DNA of 64,000 bases from Prochlorococcus sp. AG-409-L21 (GTDB lineage: Bacteria > Cyanobacteriota > Cyanobacteriia > PCC-6307 > Cyanobiaceae): positions 1 through 64,000 of the forward strand of contig QCKH01000006.1 of NCBI GenBank assembly GCA_003215475.1. Reading direction: 5' to 3'. Under the pieces are notes generated by a model, which saw nothing but the letters and a program-made list of their open reading frames with translations, had not been told where the DNA came from and did no database searches. Every line of letters begins with the position of its first letter. Positions within the stretch are counted from its first letter, which is position 1. This document shows positions 38,942-48,617 of the stretch, one piece after another. A program made the position numbers and the translations under genes.

Positions 38942-39745
38942 GTGAGACCTCTTTTAGGGATTTTCGATAGTGGTCTTGGAGGATTATCTGTCCTTAAAAA
39001 AATACAAGAACGTCATACTAAGTTTAAAGCTATTTACTTAGCTGATTCAGCAAGAATTCCTTATGGTTCTAAGGATCCTTCAGAGATACGTAATATAGCT
39101 TTCGAAATTGTTCAATGGTTTAATTGTCAAGAAGTGTCAGCCCTTGTAGTTGCATGTAATACTACTAATTCCTTAGCTATTGATGTCCTTAAGAGATTTT
39201 CAAAAGTCCCCGTATTCGATCTTATTGGATCTTTTTCGGAAATCATTAATGAATCTAAAATTGGAGTCCTGGCAACTCCTTTAACTGTCTCATCTAAAGC
39301 ATATACGAGCCATATTAAATTTTACAATCCACTTTCTCTTGTCTTGGAAGAGGAGTGCCCTGAGTTTGTTCCAATTATTGAAAACGGTGACACAGGTTCA
39401 AAAGAACTTTTAGAAGCTGTTGAAACCCACTTGGCTCCACTTTTAAAAGCAGAGGTTCAAGCCATTGTTCTTGGTTGTTCTCATTATCCAATTATTATGC
39501 CAATAATTAAAAAATTAGTTCCTTCATCTATTCGTTTAATTGACCCAGCAGTTTTTTTGTCAAAAAGATTGGATACATTTTTAAGTTATCCGGATCAAAG
39601 TAATGAGTCGACTAAACCCTTTGCTGATATTAGGTTTTGCGTAACTTCAGACCCTTCATCTTTTTCATTAAAAGCAGACAACATCTTGGGAGTTAAACCA
39701 GAGGTTGAAGTTATTTCTCTATGCCCTACGTCCTGCGTCTCCTAA
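38942..39745 (+). CDS. murI: glutamate racemase
   Basis: 267 residues. It makes D-glutamate for peptidoglycan without a cofactor. The two catalytic Cys motifs are VVACNTTNSLAI near residue 75 and VLGCSHYPI near residue 181; the N-terminal GIFDSGLGGLSVL carries the conserved Asp-Ser. GTG 38942 starts directly after the amidase stop. The upstream extension of sds overlaps the end of murI, but the sds start chosen here leaves 22 bases between them. Confidence 0.96.
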   Translation: MRPLLGIFDSGLGGLSVLKKIQERHTKFKAIYLADSARIPYGSKDPSEIRNIAFEIVQWFNCQEVSALVVACNTTNSLAIDVLKRFSKVPVFDLIGSFSEIINESKIGVLATPLTVSSKAYTSHIKFYNPLSLVLEEECPEFVPIIENGDTGSKELLEAVETHLAPLLKAEVQAIVLGCSHYPIIMPIIKKLVPSSIRLIDPAVFLSKRLDTFLSYPDQSNESTKPFADIRFCVTSDPSSFSLKADNILGVKPEVEVISLCPTSCVS

Positions 39746-39767
39746 TATCTTTATAACGAGGGTTTTC

Positions 39768-40739
39768 ATGGCCACAGTAACTGAGTTGCTTCAGCCTATT
39801 GAGTCAGATCTTGAACATCTACTCAAGGATCTTCGCATGCTTATTGGGTCTGGGCATCCTATCCTTCAGGCTGCTGCTGAGCACCTTTTTAGCGCCGGCG
39901 GAAAACGAATAAGACCTGGAATAGTTCTTCTCCTTTCTAAAGCACTTTCTGTGGATGGGAATCTTTCATCAAGGCATAGAAGATTGGCTGAAATCACTGA
40001 AATGATACATACAGCTTCCTTAGTGCATGATGATGTTTTAGATGATGCTTCCACTCGTCGAGGGGTTGATACAGTTCACAGTCGTTTTGACCATAAGGTT
40101 GCTGTTTTAGCAGGCGATTTTCTTTTTGCTCAAGCAAGTTGGCATTTAGCCAATTTAGACAATCTTGACGTTGTAAAGCTTTTAAGCAGAGTGATAATGG
40201 ATCTTGCAGAAGGAGAAGTTAAACAAGGTCTTTATAAATATGACTCTAAGCAAAGCATTGAAACTTATTTAGAGAAAAGTTACTGCAAAACAGCTTCCTT
40301 AATTGCAAATAGTGCTCAAGCTGTTGGGGTTCTAAGCGATATTTCTGAAAATCATTTAAAAGATTTATATACTTTCGGGAAACAGCTGGGACTAGCCTTT
40401 CAGGTTGTTGATGATATTTTAGATTTCACATCAAATGATGAACAGTTAGGGAAGCCAGCAGCCAACGATTTAGCTAGTGGCTATTTAACTGCACCGGCTT
40501 TATATGCTCTTGAAGAGAATAACTCTTTGTCTAAATTAATTGAAAGAGAATTTTCTAGCGAAGGTGATCTTGACCATGCTTTCAATATTGTAAGAGATTC
40601 TAATGCGATCCCTCGAACTAGAAAACTAGCTGAAAAATTTGCTCAAAGATCTTATGAAGCGATCAAATGGATCCCCGACTCTCCTTCTAAAGATGCATTG
40701 CTTCTTCTTCCTGACTACGTTTTAGCTAGACTTTATTGA
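39768..40739 (+). CDS. sds: solanesyl (long-chain polyprenyl) diphosphate synthase
   Basis: 323 residues from ATG 39768 (MATVTELLQPI). An upstream start at 39705 would add 21 residues inside murI and has no support. The aspartate motifs are DDVLDDAS near residue 90 and DDILD near residue 216; GGKRIRP is the substrate Lys/Arg segment. It makes the C45 side chain of plastoquinone, in line with the UbiD-like gene nearby. It ends with a 7-base overlap with the HAD gene on the other strand. Confidence 0.95.
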   Translation: MATVTELLQPIESDLEHLLKDLRMLIGSGHPILQAAAEHLFSAGGKRIRPGIVLLLSKALSVDGNLSSRHRRLAEITEMIHTASLVHDDVLDDASTRRGVDTVHSRFDHKVAVLAGDFLFAQASWHLANLDNLDVVKLLSRVIMDLAEGEVKQGLYKYDSKQSIETYLEKSYCKTASLIANSAQAVGVLSDISENHLKDLYTFGKQLGLAFQVVDDILDFTSNDEQLGKPAANDLASGYLTAPALYALEENNSLSKLIEREFSSEGDLDHAFNIVRDSNAIPRTRKLAEKFAQRSYEAIKWIPDSPSKDALLLLPDYVLARLY

Positions 40740-41395
40740 TTTTCAGAAACTATCTTCTTTAACTCTAGAAGCAATGGTTTTATTTTAGTTATCTGTTGAT
40801 TACTACTATTAGAACATCCATTTATATTACTCTTTAATTCCCAAACTAAGCATCCTGCATCGCTGGCTGATTTAATTCCTGTTTCCGAATCTTCTAAAAC
40901 CCAGCATGACTGTGTGTTGACTTTCAATTTTGAAGCTGCTAATAAATATGGCTCTGGATCTGGCTTGCCATTTCTTAAATCAGGATTGTCGCCAAAAACC
41001 TTTACGTCAATTTGGTTTATCCATCTGTTATCTTTACTCTTAAAATTATAAGAATCCTTTGTACTACTTGTTACTAAAGCAGTTTTAATATTACTATTAC
41101 AGCAGAATGTTACTAATTTTTCAGCATCTGGAATAGCTTCTACTTTGTTAAGGATTTTTCTATGGAATTTCTTTTGTATTGCTAATAACTCTTCGACCTC
41201 AATAACCTTGTTGACTAATTTTATTATGTATTTAGCACATTCAATTTTTCTTCTTCCTAAAAGGTTATTGAGTTGTTGATTGTTAAGCCTGTAGCCAAAA
41301 TGATTTGACGTTGCTATCCATGTTTTTCTATTTAGGTGTTCCGTATTTAGCAGTACACCATCAAGGTCAAAAAGGAAGGCTTGAGGAGAATCCAT
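40733..41395 (-). CDS. HAD-superfamily hydrolase, beta-phosphoglucomutase-like
   Basis: 220 residues. Motif I is FLFDLDGVLLNTE with the nucleophile Asp, motif II Thr/Ser is in ALVTSSTKDS, motif III Lys in GKPDPEPYLLAA and motif IV in WVLEDSETGIKSA. The all-helical cap between about 20 and 85 puts it in the beta-phosphoglucomutase/phosphatase subgroup, which includes phosphonatases. It lacks the phosphonatase-specific Lys pattern I would expect, so I leave the substrate open. Confidence 0.92.
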   Translation of the reverse strand: MDSPQAFLFDLDGVLLNTEHLNRKTWIATSNHFGYRLNNQQLNNLLGRRKIECAKYIIKLVNKVIEVEELLAIQKKFHRKILNKVEAIPDAEKLVTFCCNSNIKTALVTSSTKDSYNFKSKDNRWINQIDVKVFGDNPDLRNGKPDPEPYLLAASKLKVNTQSCWVLEDSETGIKSASDAGCLVWELKSNINGCSNSSNQQITKIKPLLLELKKIVSENQ

Positions 41396-41491
41396 CTTGA
41401 TTTATGTTTTTCTTTTAAATAACCGTTTCACTAACTTTTCCATTTCGTCCTAAGTGGCTTGAATGAATGTAAGAAATATTTTTTATTTTCT

Positions 41492-43468
41492 ATGAATTCC
41501 GAGCAATCAGCAAAAATTGAGACAGTTCTACAGGAAGAAAGGGTTTTCGAGCCTTCGGAAAGCGTACTCAATAGATATAGCATTAAAGGCTTTGAGAAAT
41601 ATAAGCAAATGTTTGATTTTGCTAAATCTGATCCTGATAAGTTTTGGGGAGAAGCAGCTTTAAGAGAATTACATTGGTTTAAGCCTTTTCATTCAGTTCT
41701 TGATTGGTCTGACCCCCCCTTTGCTAAGTGGTTTGATGGTGGTAAAACAAATGTTTCTTATAACTGTTTAGATAGACATGTTAAAGAAGGCCGCGGATCA
41801 AAGATAGCCATTATTTGGGAAGGGGAACCAGGTGAAATAAGGAGAATCAGCTATGAAGAACTTTTTGTTGAAGTTTGTAGAACTGCTAATGCCTTAAAGA
41901 AACTTGGGATTTCAAAGGGAGATCTAGTGGCTCTTTATATGCCTATGGTTCCAGAAGCGGCAATCGCAATGCTTGCTTGCGCAAGAATAGGAGCTCCTCA
42001 TTCTGTCGTCTTTGGTGGATTCTCCTCTGAAGCTTTACGTGATCGATTAAATGATGGACAAGCCAAAGCAGTTATTACTGCTGATGGGGGGTTCCGTAAA
42101 GATAAAATTATTGCTCTTAAAGAAGCTGTTGATAGAGCTTTGGCCAATGAAAGTTGCCCTAGTGTTAAATCAGTTTTAGTCGTTAGACGTACTAATCAAA
42201 ACATTTCTTTTTATCCAGATAGAGATATTTGGTGGCACGAATTAATTCCTTCTCAATCTGCTAATTGCCCCCCTGAAGAGATGGAGAGTGAGGATCGTTT
42301 ATTTGTTCTATATACTTCTGGCTCTACAGGAAAACCTAAAGGTGTAGTTCATACAACTGCTGGATATAATTTATGGGCACATTTGACTTTTAAGTGGATC
42401 TTTGATGTAGGTGAAGAAGAGATTTATTGGTGCACAGCAGATGTTGGTTGGATAACTGGTCATAGTTACATTGTTTATGGACCACTCTCCAATGGTGTTA
42501 CTACTGTTATGTATGAGGGGGTTCCTCGACCTTCAAACCCAGGAGCTTTTTGGGATCTAATTCAAAGACATAAAATTAATATCTTTTATACCGCTCCGAC
42601 TGCAATAAGAGCTTTTATGAAAGCCGGTAGATCAATCCCTGATATGTATGACCTATCAAGTTTACGATTATTGGGAACTGTAGGTGAACCGATTAATCCT
42701 GAAGCTTGGATTTGGTATAAGGAAGTAATAGGTCATGACAATTGTCCTATTGTTGATACTTGGTGGCAGACAGAAACAGGAGGAATAATGATTAGCCCTT
42801 TACCTGGAGCAACCCCTACTAAACCTGGTTCAGCTACATTGCCTCTACCTGGAATTGAAGCCGACGTAATAAATTCAGATGGCCAATCTGTCGAAGCTAA
42901 TCAAGGAGGTTATTTAGTGATAAAAAGGCCCTGGCCTGGAATGATGAGAACTGTTCATGGAAATCCTCAGAGATTCCGTGAAAATTATTGGGAATACTTA
43001 AGTCCTATTAAAGGAGAACATGTTTATTTTGCTGGGGATGGGGCTCGCCGTGATAATGATGGTTATTTTTGGATAATGGGGAGAGTTGATGATGTCATAA
43101 ATGTTTCTGGGCATCGTTTAGGTACTATGGAGATAGAATCTGCATTGGTTAGTCATAAGGCTGTTGCGGAAGCAGCTGTGGTAGGTAGACCTGATGAAAT
43201 AAAAGGAGAATCTATAGTTGCTTTTGTATCTTTAGATAGCGATAAAGAGGCTTCAAAGGGACTGCTTGAAGAACTAAAGGCACATGTAAGCAATGAAATT
43301 GGATCAATTGCAAGACCGCAAGAAATTAGATTTACAAATGCCCTGCCGAAAACTCGTAGTGGAAAAATTATGCGCAGATTATTGAGATCACTTGCAGCTG
43401 GAGAAGAAGTTAAAGGAGATACAAGTACTTTAGAAGATAAGAATGTTCTTGATCAACTTAGGACTTAA
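41492..43468 (+). CDS. acs: acetyl-CoA synthetase
   Basis: 658 residues from ATG 41492; TTG 41459 would add 11. It activates acetate to acetyl-CoA via acetyl-AMP. Adenylation motifs: [15 protein letters not shown], '[10 protein letters not shown]', [16 protein letters not shown] and the regulated Lys in RSGKIMRR, which is acetylated in relatives. The N-terminal '[19 protein letters not shown]' is the typical Acs entry domain. It runs as a single plus gene between the HAD gene and a weak terminator. Confidence 0.96.
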   Translation: MNSEQSAKIETVLQEERVFEPSESVLNRYSIKGFEKYKQMFDFAKSDPDKFWGEAALRELHWFKPFHSVLDWSDPPFAKWFDGGKTNVSYNCLDRHVKEGRGSKIAIIWEGEPGEIRRISYEELFVEVCRTANALKKLGISKGDLVALYMPMVPEAAIAMLACARIGAPHSVVFGGFSSEALRDRLNDGQAKAVITADGGFRKDKIIALKEAVDRALANESCPSVKSVLVVRRTNQNISFYPDRDIWWHELIPSQSANCPPEEMESEDRLFVLYTSGSTGKPKGVVHTTAGYNLWAHLTFKWIFDVGEEEIYWCTADVGWITGHSYIVYGPLSNGVTTVMYEGVPRPSNPGAFWDLIQRHKINIFYTAPTAIRAFMKAGRSIPDMYDLSSLRLLGTVGEPINPEAWIWYKEVIGHDNCPIVDTWWQTETGGIMISPLPGATPTKPGSATLPLPGIEADVINSDGQSVEANQGGYLVIKRPWPGMMRTVHGNPQRFRENYWEYLSPIKGEHVYFAGDGARRDNDGYFWIMGRVDDVINVSGHRLGTMEIESALVSHKAVAEAAVVGRPDEIKGESIVAFVSLDSDKEASKGLLEELKAHVSNEIGSIARPQEIRFTNALPKTRSGKIMRRLLRSLAAGEEVKGDTSTLEDKNVLDQLRT

Positions 43469-43541
43469 AGAGCAAGTATTAAACTAATATATTTTGCTTA
43501 CTCTTTACCGTTTGCTTAAAAGCCAATTAGCTTCTTTTTTT
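43467..43541 (+). terminator. possible weak terminator after acs
   Basis: A stem of AAAGAGCAAG (43467-43476) can pair with CTTACTCTTT (43497-43506) with one mismatch. A second small stem AAGC/GCTT follows and runs into a tract of seven T, ending near 43541. Both stems are short and AT-rich, so this is tentative. Confidence 0.3.
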
Positions 43542-43637
43542 AAGTTAATTATTTTATTGGTGTAAATTTAAAATTTAATATCTATTTCTGGATGATAGTA
43601 AAATAATCTTTAGTTAATAACAATTTAGTTTAATTAA

Positions 43638-44702
43638 CTAACCTGGTTTTCTTGCAGACCATACCCTGGTCATAAAGAAGGAATTAGCACTAATTGATTC
43701 AAACCCAGCATCACTTAATCGTTTGTTAATATCATCTTTAATATAATCCTTATAATAGGGCTCATGGAAAATCTTGTAGAAATTCTCCATGACTTGTATA
43801 AATTGTGGAGAGTCATTAATTTGAATTGAATCTGCAATTACTATTATGCCTTTAGGTTTAAGAAGTCTGTAGCACTCATTAATTACATTTTGTCTAGCAT
43901 AATCTGGTAACTCATGAAATAGAAACACGCATGTTATTCCATTAAAAGAATTATCAATAAGTTCTATTCGTTCTGCATTAGCTTTTATAAGTTGTACCAT
44001 CTCATCACCGCTATTATTTAGGTATTTGCTTGCTTGCTTTAGATATGCGGCAGATAAATCTAAACCTGTTAACTCTATACTTGGTAAAGCTGATCTTATT
44101 TGTTTTAGCGTTCTACCTGTACCAGTTGCCACATCAAGCACCTTTAAACTCGATGGGTTGACTCCATTGAAATTCTCGTTCAGACCTTTCTTAAGAGGAG
44201 CAATAACCCTCCTTCTCATTGCATCTGCTGTACCATTAAATAAAATCTCTACTTGTATATCGTATATTTCAGCAGAATGATCACTTAGATAGCCATCTGT
44301 TTGATGATGAAAATTTTGCAGGTAATACTTAGGGTATTTTTCTTTATTTATTTCTTTAGGAATTTCTTGAAAGATACTTTTCTTTCTCCTGTTCCATGTA
44401 GAAGGCATGTCTAACCAGACAAGCGGATATTTGAAAAACCATTCAAACCAAGGAGCATCGAATAAGATATTCCTGGGATATATACCTTTTTCAGCTTCTG
44501 CCCAGTCAACTTCTTCAAGCTCTTTAGCGGCCTTTCTCAGCTCAACTAATAAATCTATAGTTACTGGCGATGTAATAGGAATAGCTTCAGGAACTAAAAA
44601 TTCCATTAGCTTTGTGCTGATTTCTTTATGAGCAATTCCGACTAGGCCTTTGCCTTGTTGGAGTGTTTGATATGCAATTTTTGCAAGGCTTGGCTGCCCC
44701 AT
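43638..44702 (-). CDS. SAM-dependent methyltransferase, cyanobacterial/plastid type
   Basis: 354 residues. The second half is a Rossmann methyltransferase: motif I SLKVLDVATGTGRTL near residue 190 and post-motif LTGLDLSAAYLKQA, then 'FNGITCVFLFHELPDYAR' and 'GIIVIADSIQ'. The first 150 residues form a conserved N-terminal region with 'YPKYYLQNFHHQTDGYLSDHSAEIYDIQVEILFNGTADAMRRR', also seen in chloroplast relatives. The substrate is unknown; a small-molecule or lipid target is likely. It stands alone between acs and the small exported protein. Confidence 0.85.
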   Translation of the reverse strand: MGQPSLAKIAYQTLQQGKGLVGIAHKEISTKLMEFLVPEAIPITSPVTIDLLVELRKAAKELEEVDWAEAEKGIYPRNILFDAPWFEWFFKYPLVWLDMPSTWNRRKKSIFQEIPKEINKEKYPKYYLQNFHHQTDGYLSDHSAEIYDIQVEILFNGTADAMRRRVIAPLKKGLNENFNGVNPSSLKVLDVATGTGRTLKQIRSALPSIELTGLDLSAAYLKQASKYLNNSGDEMVQLIKANAERIELIDNSFNGITCVFLFHELPDYARQNVINECYRLLKPKGIIVIADSIQINDSPQFIQVMENFYKIFHEPYYKDYIKDDINKRLSDAGFESISANSFFMTRVWSARKPG

Positions 44703-44812
44703 AAACCTGAAAAGTTTGTACTATTTCAACAGATTTTTATAGATTTCGAGAGTAAAAACTAATTTCTGTTGCCAAGAGAATTATATTTAACAAAGTTAGT
44801 CCCTATTTATTT

Positions 44813-45124
44813 TTACTTTTTTGTTCTTCGACTGCAAAGCTGAATTGATATTTCTTCCATTAGCCCTTTAATCTCATTCCAAGCATATTTAGGCTCTTCT
44901 TCCTTTAAATCCTTCATATTGTTGCCAATAAGAATAATTGCTTTTCGTGATTCATTGCATATTAATCTAATTTTGTTCTTTTTTACACTATCTTCTAACT
45001 TAAGCATTATTGCATTGAAATCCTTCAAATGAGTTCTTTTTTCTTCTAATGCAAGAACTTCACCAATAGATATAAGTATAATTAATATTAATATTATCCT
45101 TCTAAATAATTGATTAATCATCAA
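44813..45124 (-). CDS. small exported protein, unknown function
   Basis: 103 residues. A strong signal peptide or anchor (about 6-28) is followed by a helical, charged domain with a Cys in RLICNES and a Cys in IQLCSRR that could pair. Apart from the cysteine layout it shows no match I recognise. It stands alone, 110 bases from the methyltransferase start and 92 bases from the glnA stop. Coding is supported by the signal peptide and intact frame, but homologues were not checked. Confidence 0.62.
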   Translation of the reverse strand: MMINQLFRRIILILIILISIGEVLALEEKRTHLKDFNAIMLKLEDSVKKNKIRLICNESRKAIILIGNNMKDLKEEEPKYAWNEIKGLMEEISIQLCSRRTKK

Positions 45125-45216
45125 CTTAAAAAGAAGAATATTTTATATATAAATTATATATAGCGAATGAGTTTTAAAGTCTTATATAGGGTCTATATAT
45201 ATCTTTAAATTGTTAT

Positions 45217-46638
45217 TTAAGCGTCATAATACATAAAGAACTCATGGGGGTGTGGTCTTTGCCTTAATTGTTGAACTTCTTCGTATTTCATGTCAATAAA
45301 ATTATTAATAAAATCTTGATCGAATACCCCACCAGCTATTAAATATTCATTATCAGCTTTTAAAGCTTCTAAGGCATCATTTAACGAGGATGGTACTGTC
45401 GCAATTTTTGCTAGGTCATCTTCAGGTAGTTCAAAAAGATCAACATCCACACCTTGACCAGGATCAATTTGATTTTTTATTCCATCAATACCTGCCATCA
45501 TCATGGCACTAAATGCCAAATATGGATTTGCTAAAGCATCTCCAGGTCTGAATTCAAGTCTTTTTGCTTTAGGACTAGGCCCTGTTAAAGGAATTCTAAC
45601 TGCTGCTGATCTATTACCTTGAGAATATACAAGGTTTACGGGAGCTTCAAATCCAGGAACAAGTCTTTTATATGAGTTCGTTGTTGGATTTGTAAAAGCA
45701 AGGAAAGAAGGAGCATGCTTAAGTATGCCTCCTATATACCATTTTGCAGTTTGGGATAAGTTGGCATAGCTTCCCTCACCAAAAAAGAGAGGTTGACCAC
45801 CCTTCCAGAGACTTTGATGAACATGCATGCCTGTTCCATTGTCATTCCAAACAGGTTTTGGCATAAATGTAGCTGTTTTCCCATATTTTTTGGCTATATT
45901 TCTTACTACATATTTGTAGGTCATAACGTTGTCTGCAGCACTGATTAGCGGAGCAAACTTCATACCAAGTTCATGTTGCCCAGGTCCAGCTACTTCGTGA
46001 TGATGCTTTTCAATTGGTATGCCAAGTTGACTCATCAGTAGTAACATCTCTGAACGCATATCTTGAGCTGTGTCATTTGGCGATACTGGGAAATATCCTT
46101 CTTTATATTGGATTTTATAAGCTAAATTGCCGCCTTCTTCTAGCCTGCCAGTGTTCCAAGGAGCCTCAATGCTATCAACGCTATAAAAGGATGTTCCCTC
46201 TTTTGAGTCGTATCTAACATCATCGAAAATAAAAAATTCGGGCTCCGGTCCAAAAAAGGCCTCATCTGCAAGTCCAGTTGTGGACAAATAAGCTAAAGCT
46301 TTTTGTGCTAGAGATCTAGGACACCTTGAGTATGGTTCACCACTCCTTGGTTCTTGAATTGAGCATATTAGACTTAAGGTCTTATGAGCATAAAAAGGAT
46401 CTATCCAAGCAGTTTTGGAATCTGGAACCATTGACATGTCTGATTCATTTATCGCCTTCCAACCTCGAATCGAGGATCCATCAAAAGCTAATCCTTCTGT
46501 GAATGAATCTGCATCAATCATGTCAGATGTCACAGTCAAATGCTGCCATTTACCATGAATATCAGTAAATTTCAGATCAATTAGTTCTATGCCTTCGTCC
46601 TTAATTTGTCTGAGGACATCGTTAGGGGACTTACCCAT
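45217..46638 (-). CDS. glnA: glutamine synthetase type I
   Basis: 473 residues. It makes glutamine from glutamate and ammonia and forms a cytoplasmic dodecamer; it is the entry point of nitrogen. Motifs: '[17 protein letters not shown]', '[15 protein letters not shown]', '[16 protein letters not shown]' and '[18 protein letters not shown]'. The Tyr adenylylated in enterobacteria is Phe here (DLFELPEDD), so that control is absent; this is usual in cyanobacteria, which use NtcA and small inhibitors. A NtcA site and -10 box lie just upstream. Confidence 0.98.
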   Translation of the reverse strand: MGKSPNDVLRQIKDEGIELIDLKFTDIHGKWQHLTVTSDMIDADSFTEGLAFDGSSIRGWKAINESDMSMVPDSKTAWIDPFYAHKTLSLICSIQEPRSGEPYSRCPRSLAQKALAYLSTTGLADEAFFGPEPEFFIFDDVRYDSKEGTSFYSVDSIEAPWNTGRLEEGGNLAYKIQYKEGYFPVSPNDTAQDMRSEMLLLMSQLGIPIEKHHHEVAGPGQHELGMKFAPLISAADNVMTYKYVVRNIAKKYGKTATFMPKPVWNDNGTGMHVHQSLWKGGQPLFFGEGSYANLSQTAKWYIGGILKHAPSFLAFTNPTTNSYKRLVPGFEAPVNLVYSQGNRSAAVRIPLTGPSPKAKRLEFRPGDALANPYLAFSAMMMAGIDGIKNQIDPGQGVDVDLFELPEDDLAKIATVPSSLNDALEALKADNEYLIAGGVFDQDFINNFIDMKYEEVQQLRQRPHPHEFFMYYDA

Positions 46639-46661
46639 GAACTTCTTTTAGAGTTAGAACA

Positions 46662-46667
46662 AAATTA
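46662..46667 (-). promoter_or_regulatory. glnA -10 box
   Basis: Read on minus, TAATTT (pattern TAN3T) lies 22 bases after the NtcA box, the spacing of class II NtcA-activated promoters. The transcript should start near 46655, leaving a leader of about 17 bases before the glnA ATG. This leaves no room for a glutamine riboswitch. Confidence 0.65.
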
Positions 46668-46689
46668 ATTAGCTCAGCAAACATATTTT

Positions 46690-46703
46690 GTATCAAAGAG
46701 TAC
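46690..46703 (-). promoter_or_regulatory. NtcA-binding site of the glnA promoter
   Basis: GTA, eight bases, then TAC is the consensus of NtcA, the nitrogen regulator of cyanobacteria. It lies 22 bases ahead of the TAATTT box. A 9-base perfect inverted repeat (46694-46702 with 46710-46718) overlaps it and creates a second GTA-N7-TAC palindrome. Binding here is inferred from sequence. Confidence 0.8.
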
Positions 46704-46876
46704 TTTTTCTACTCTTTGCTTTCATATAAGCATAGTTTTCCACTGTTAATTCGGTCACTTATGAGATTTTCTAGTGAATTTTGGTTACTTGTCAGCATTG
46801 CAATACCTAAAATTAATTTCACGAGATCACCTTTAGGTGTTTAGGCTCATGGTTATGTAATGATTTACAGGTCTTG

Positions 46877-48040
46877 GTGACAACAAAAGTTAGCTCCTCA
46901 ATGTTAAATACTTCTGGCACAACAATCTCTCCTCTCTCTGTGCCACAGAGACTTTTGCTTGGTCCTGGTCCATCTAATTCTCACCCATTAGTTCTTGAGG
47001 CTTTATCAAATCAGCCTGTTGGTCATTTGGACCCATTTTATATAGAACTTATGGCAGAAGTTCAGGGCCTTCTGAGAGAAGTATGGCAAACTTCTAACCG
47101 TTTAACCCTTCCTATGAGTGGCACAGGAAGTGCCGCAATGGAAGCAACTCTTGCAAACGTTGTTGAGCCAGGAGAGACGGTTTTAGTTGCTGTTAAAGGA
47201 TATTTTGGTAACCGACTAGTGGATATGGCCTCAAGATATAGAGCAAATGTTCGTACTATTAACAAGAGTTGGGGTGAGGTTTTCTCCCTCGAAGAGATTG
47301 AAGAGTCTTTAATTAAATTCCGCCCATCTGTTCTAGCTCTTGTCCATGCTGAGACTTCTACAGGCGTCTGTCAGCCAATGATTGGCATAGGTGATCTTTG
47401 TAGAAAATATAATTGCCTTTTGATTCTTGACACTGTTACATCACTAGGAAGTGTGCCATTGTTTTTAGATGAATGGAAGGTAGATCTAGCTTATAGCTGT
47501 AGTCAAAAAGGTTTAAGTTGCCCTCCTGGATTAGGACCTTTTACTATGAATGATAGAGCTGAAGAAAAACTTTCTAAGCGCATTGGAAGTGTACCGAATT
47601 GGTATTTAGATGTTTCATTATTAAATAAATATTGGGGTAGTGACAGGGTTTACCACCATACGGCACCAGTTAATATGAATTTCGGAATAAGAGAAGCACT
47701 TAGGTTAATTGTAGAAGAGGGCTTAGAAAATACATGGAATAGACATAAGGTTAATGCAGAACAACTTTGGAAAGGATTAGAAAGTCTAGGTTTATCACTT
47801 CATGTTGAAAAAGATATCCGACTAGCTACTTTGACAACTGTAAAAATCCCTGAGGGTATAGATGGCAAAAAATTCGCACTTCACCTATTAAATAATCATG
47901 GAGTTGAGATCGGCGGTGGCTTAGGAGATTTGGCTGGAAAAGTATGGCGCATTGGTTTAATGGGTTTCAATTCTAAAAAGGAAAATGTAGATAAGGTCTT
48001 AAATCTTTTTGATTCAGAATTATCTAAATTCAAATCATAA
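46877..48040 (+). CDS. class V aminotransferase (serine/alanine-glyoxylate type)
   Basis: 387 residues from GTG 46877; TTG 46874 and ATG 46901 are alternatives. It is a PLP enzyme of the class V group that transfers amino groups from serine or alanine to glyoxylate, fitting photorespiratory glycolate recycling. 'LLGPGPSNSHPLVLEAL' is the N-terminal hallmark, and the PLP Lys is in SCSQKGLSCPPGLGPF near residue 210. It is divergent from glnA across about 240 bases. The final 6 bases overlap tadA, convergent. Confidence 0.92.
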   Translation: MTTKVSSSMLNTSGTTISPLSVPQRLLLGPGPSNSHPLVLEALSNQPVGHLDPFYIELMAEVQGLLREVWQTSNRLTLPMSGTGSAAMEATLANVVEPGETVLVAVKGYFGNRLVDMASRYRANVRTINKSWGEVFSLEEIEESLIKFRPSVLALVHAETSTGVCQPMIGIGDLCRKYNCLLILDTVTSLGSVPLFLDEWKVDLAYSCSQKGLSCPPGLGPFTMNDRAEEKLSKRIGSVPNWYLDVSLLNKYWGSDRVYHHTAPVNMNFGIREALRLIVEEGLENTWNRHKVNAEQLWKGLESLGLSLHVEKDIRLATLTTVKIPEGIDGKKFALHLLNNHGVEIGGGLGDLAGKVWRIGLMGFNSKKENVDKVLNLFDSELSKFKS

Positions 48041-48529
48041 TTTTTGTTGTCTTTTCTCAATAAACCAATTCTCCAGTTGTTTTTTTGATTGTTCTCTCAA
48101 AACTCCTCCTCTCACAATCATCTTATGGTGAGCACTTTCATGAGTTGATAGATTAATTGCACCTCCAAACCCTCCTCTTTTCTTATCATCTGCACCAAAA
48201 ATTACTTTTCCCATCCTTGCTTGAATAAGAGCCCCAGCACACATTTGACAGGGTTCAAGAGTAACGATCATTGTGCATTCATTAAATCTCCAGTCCCCTT
48301 TTATCCAGGCTGCTTGTCTTAGTGCAATTAACTCTGCGTGCCCAAGCGGGTCAGATTGTTTATTTCGTTGATTTCTGCCATGACCTATACATCGACCTTG
48401 ATCATCCAGAATGATCGCTGCGATAGGTACTTCTCCTTCTTCCCCGATTTCTTTTGCTCTTTCAAAAAGAATCATCATCCACCTAAATATTTTACTATCG
48501 TTAAGTTTTATAGGTTTTGGTAATCGCAT
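48035..48529 (-). CDS. tadA: tRNA-specific adenosine deaminase
   Basis: 164 residues. It converts the wobble adenosine of tRNA-Arg(ACG) to inosine. The zinc site is GHAELIALRQA (His, catalytic Glu) plus EPCQMCAGALI (two Cys). 'GADDKKRGGFGGAINL' is typical of TadA. Nothing unusual. It is convergent with the aminotransferase gene and divergent from the decarboxylase gene. Confidence 0.94.
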   Translation of the reverse strand: MRLPKPIKLNDSKIFRWMMILFERAKEIGEEGEVPIAAIILDDQGRCIGHGRNQRNKQSDPLGHAELIALRQAAWIKGDWRFNECTMIVTLEPCQMCAGALIQARMGKVIFGADDKKRGGFGGAINLSTHESAHHKMIVRGGVLREQSKKQLENWFIEKRQQKL

Positions 48530-48617
48530 TTTTATAAGAACAAACTTTCAGATTCGAACATAATAAAAGTTGTCTTTTCTAAAACTTCTTTGATTGAATA
48601 TTTGAAGGGAACATCCA

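Noticed and set aside
40733-41395. HAD gene as phosphonatase partner of phnDCE
   Set aside because: It resembles beta-phosphoglucomutase and sits 19 kb away; no specific link.
46856-46867. GTA-N6-TAC before the aminotransferase gene
   Set aside because: Spacer is six, not eight, so it is unlikely to be a NtcA site.
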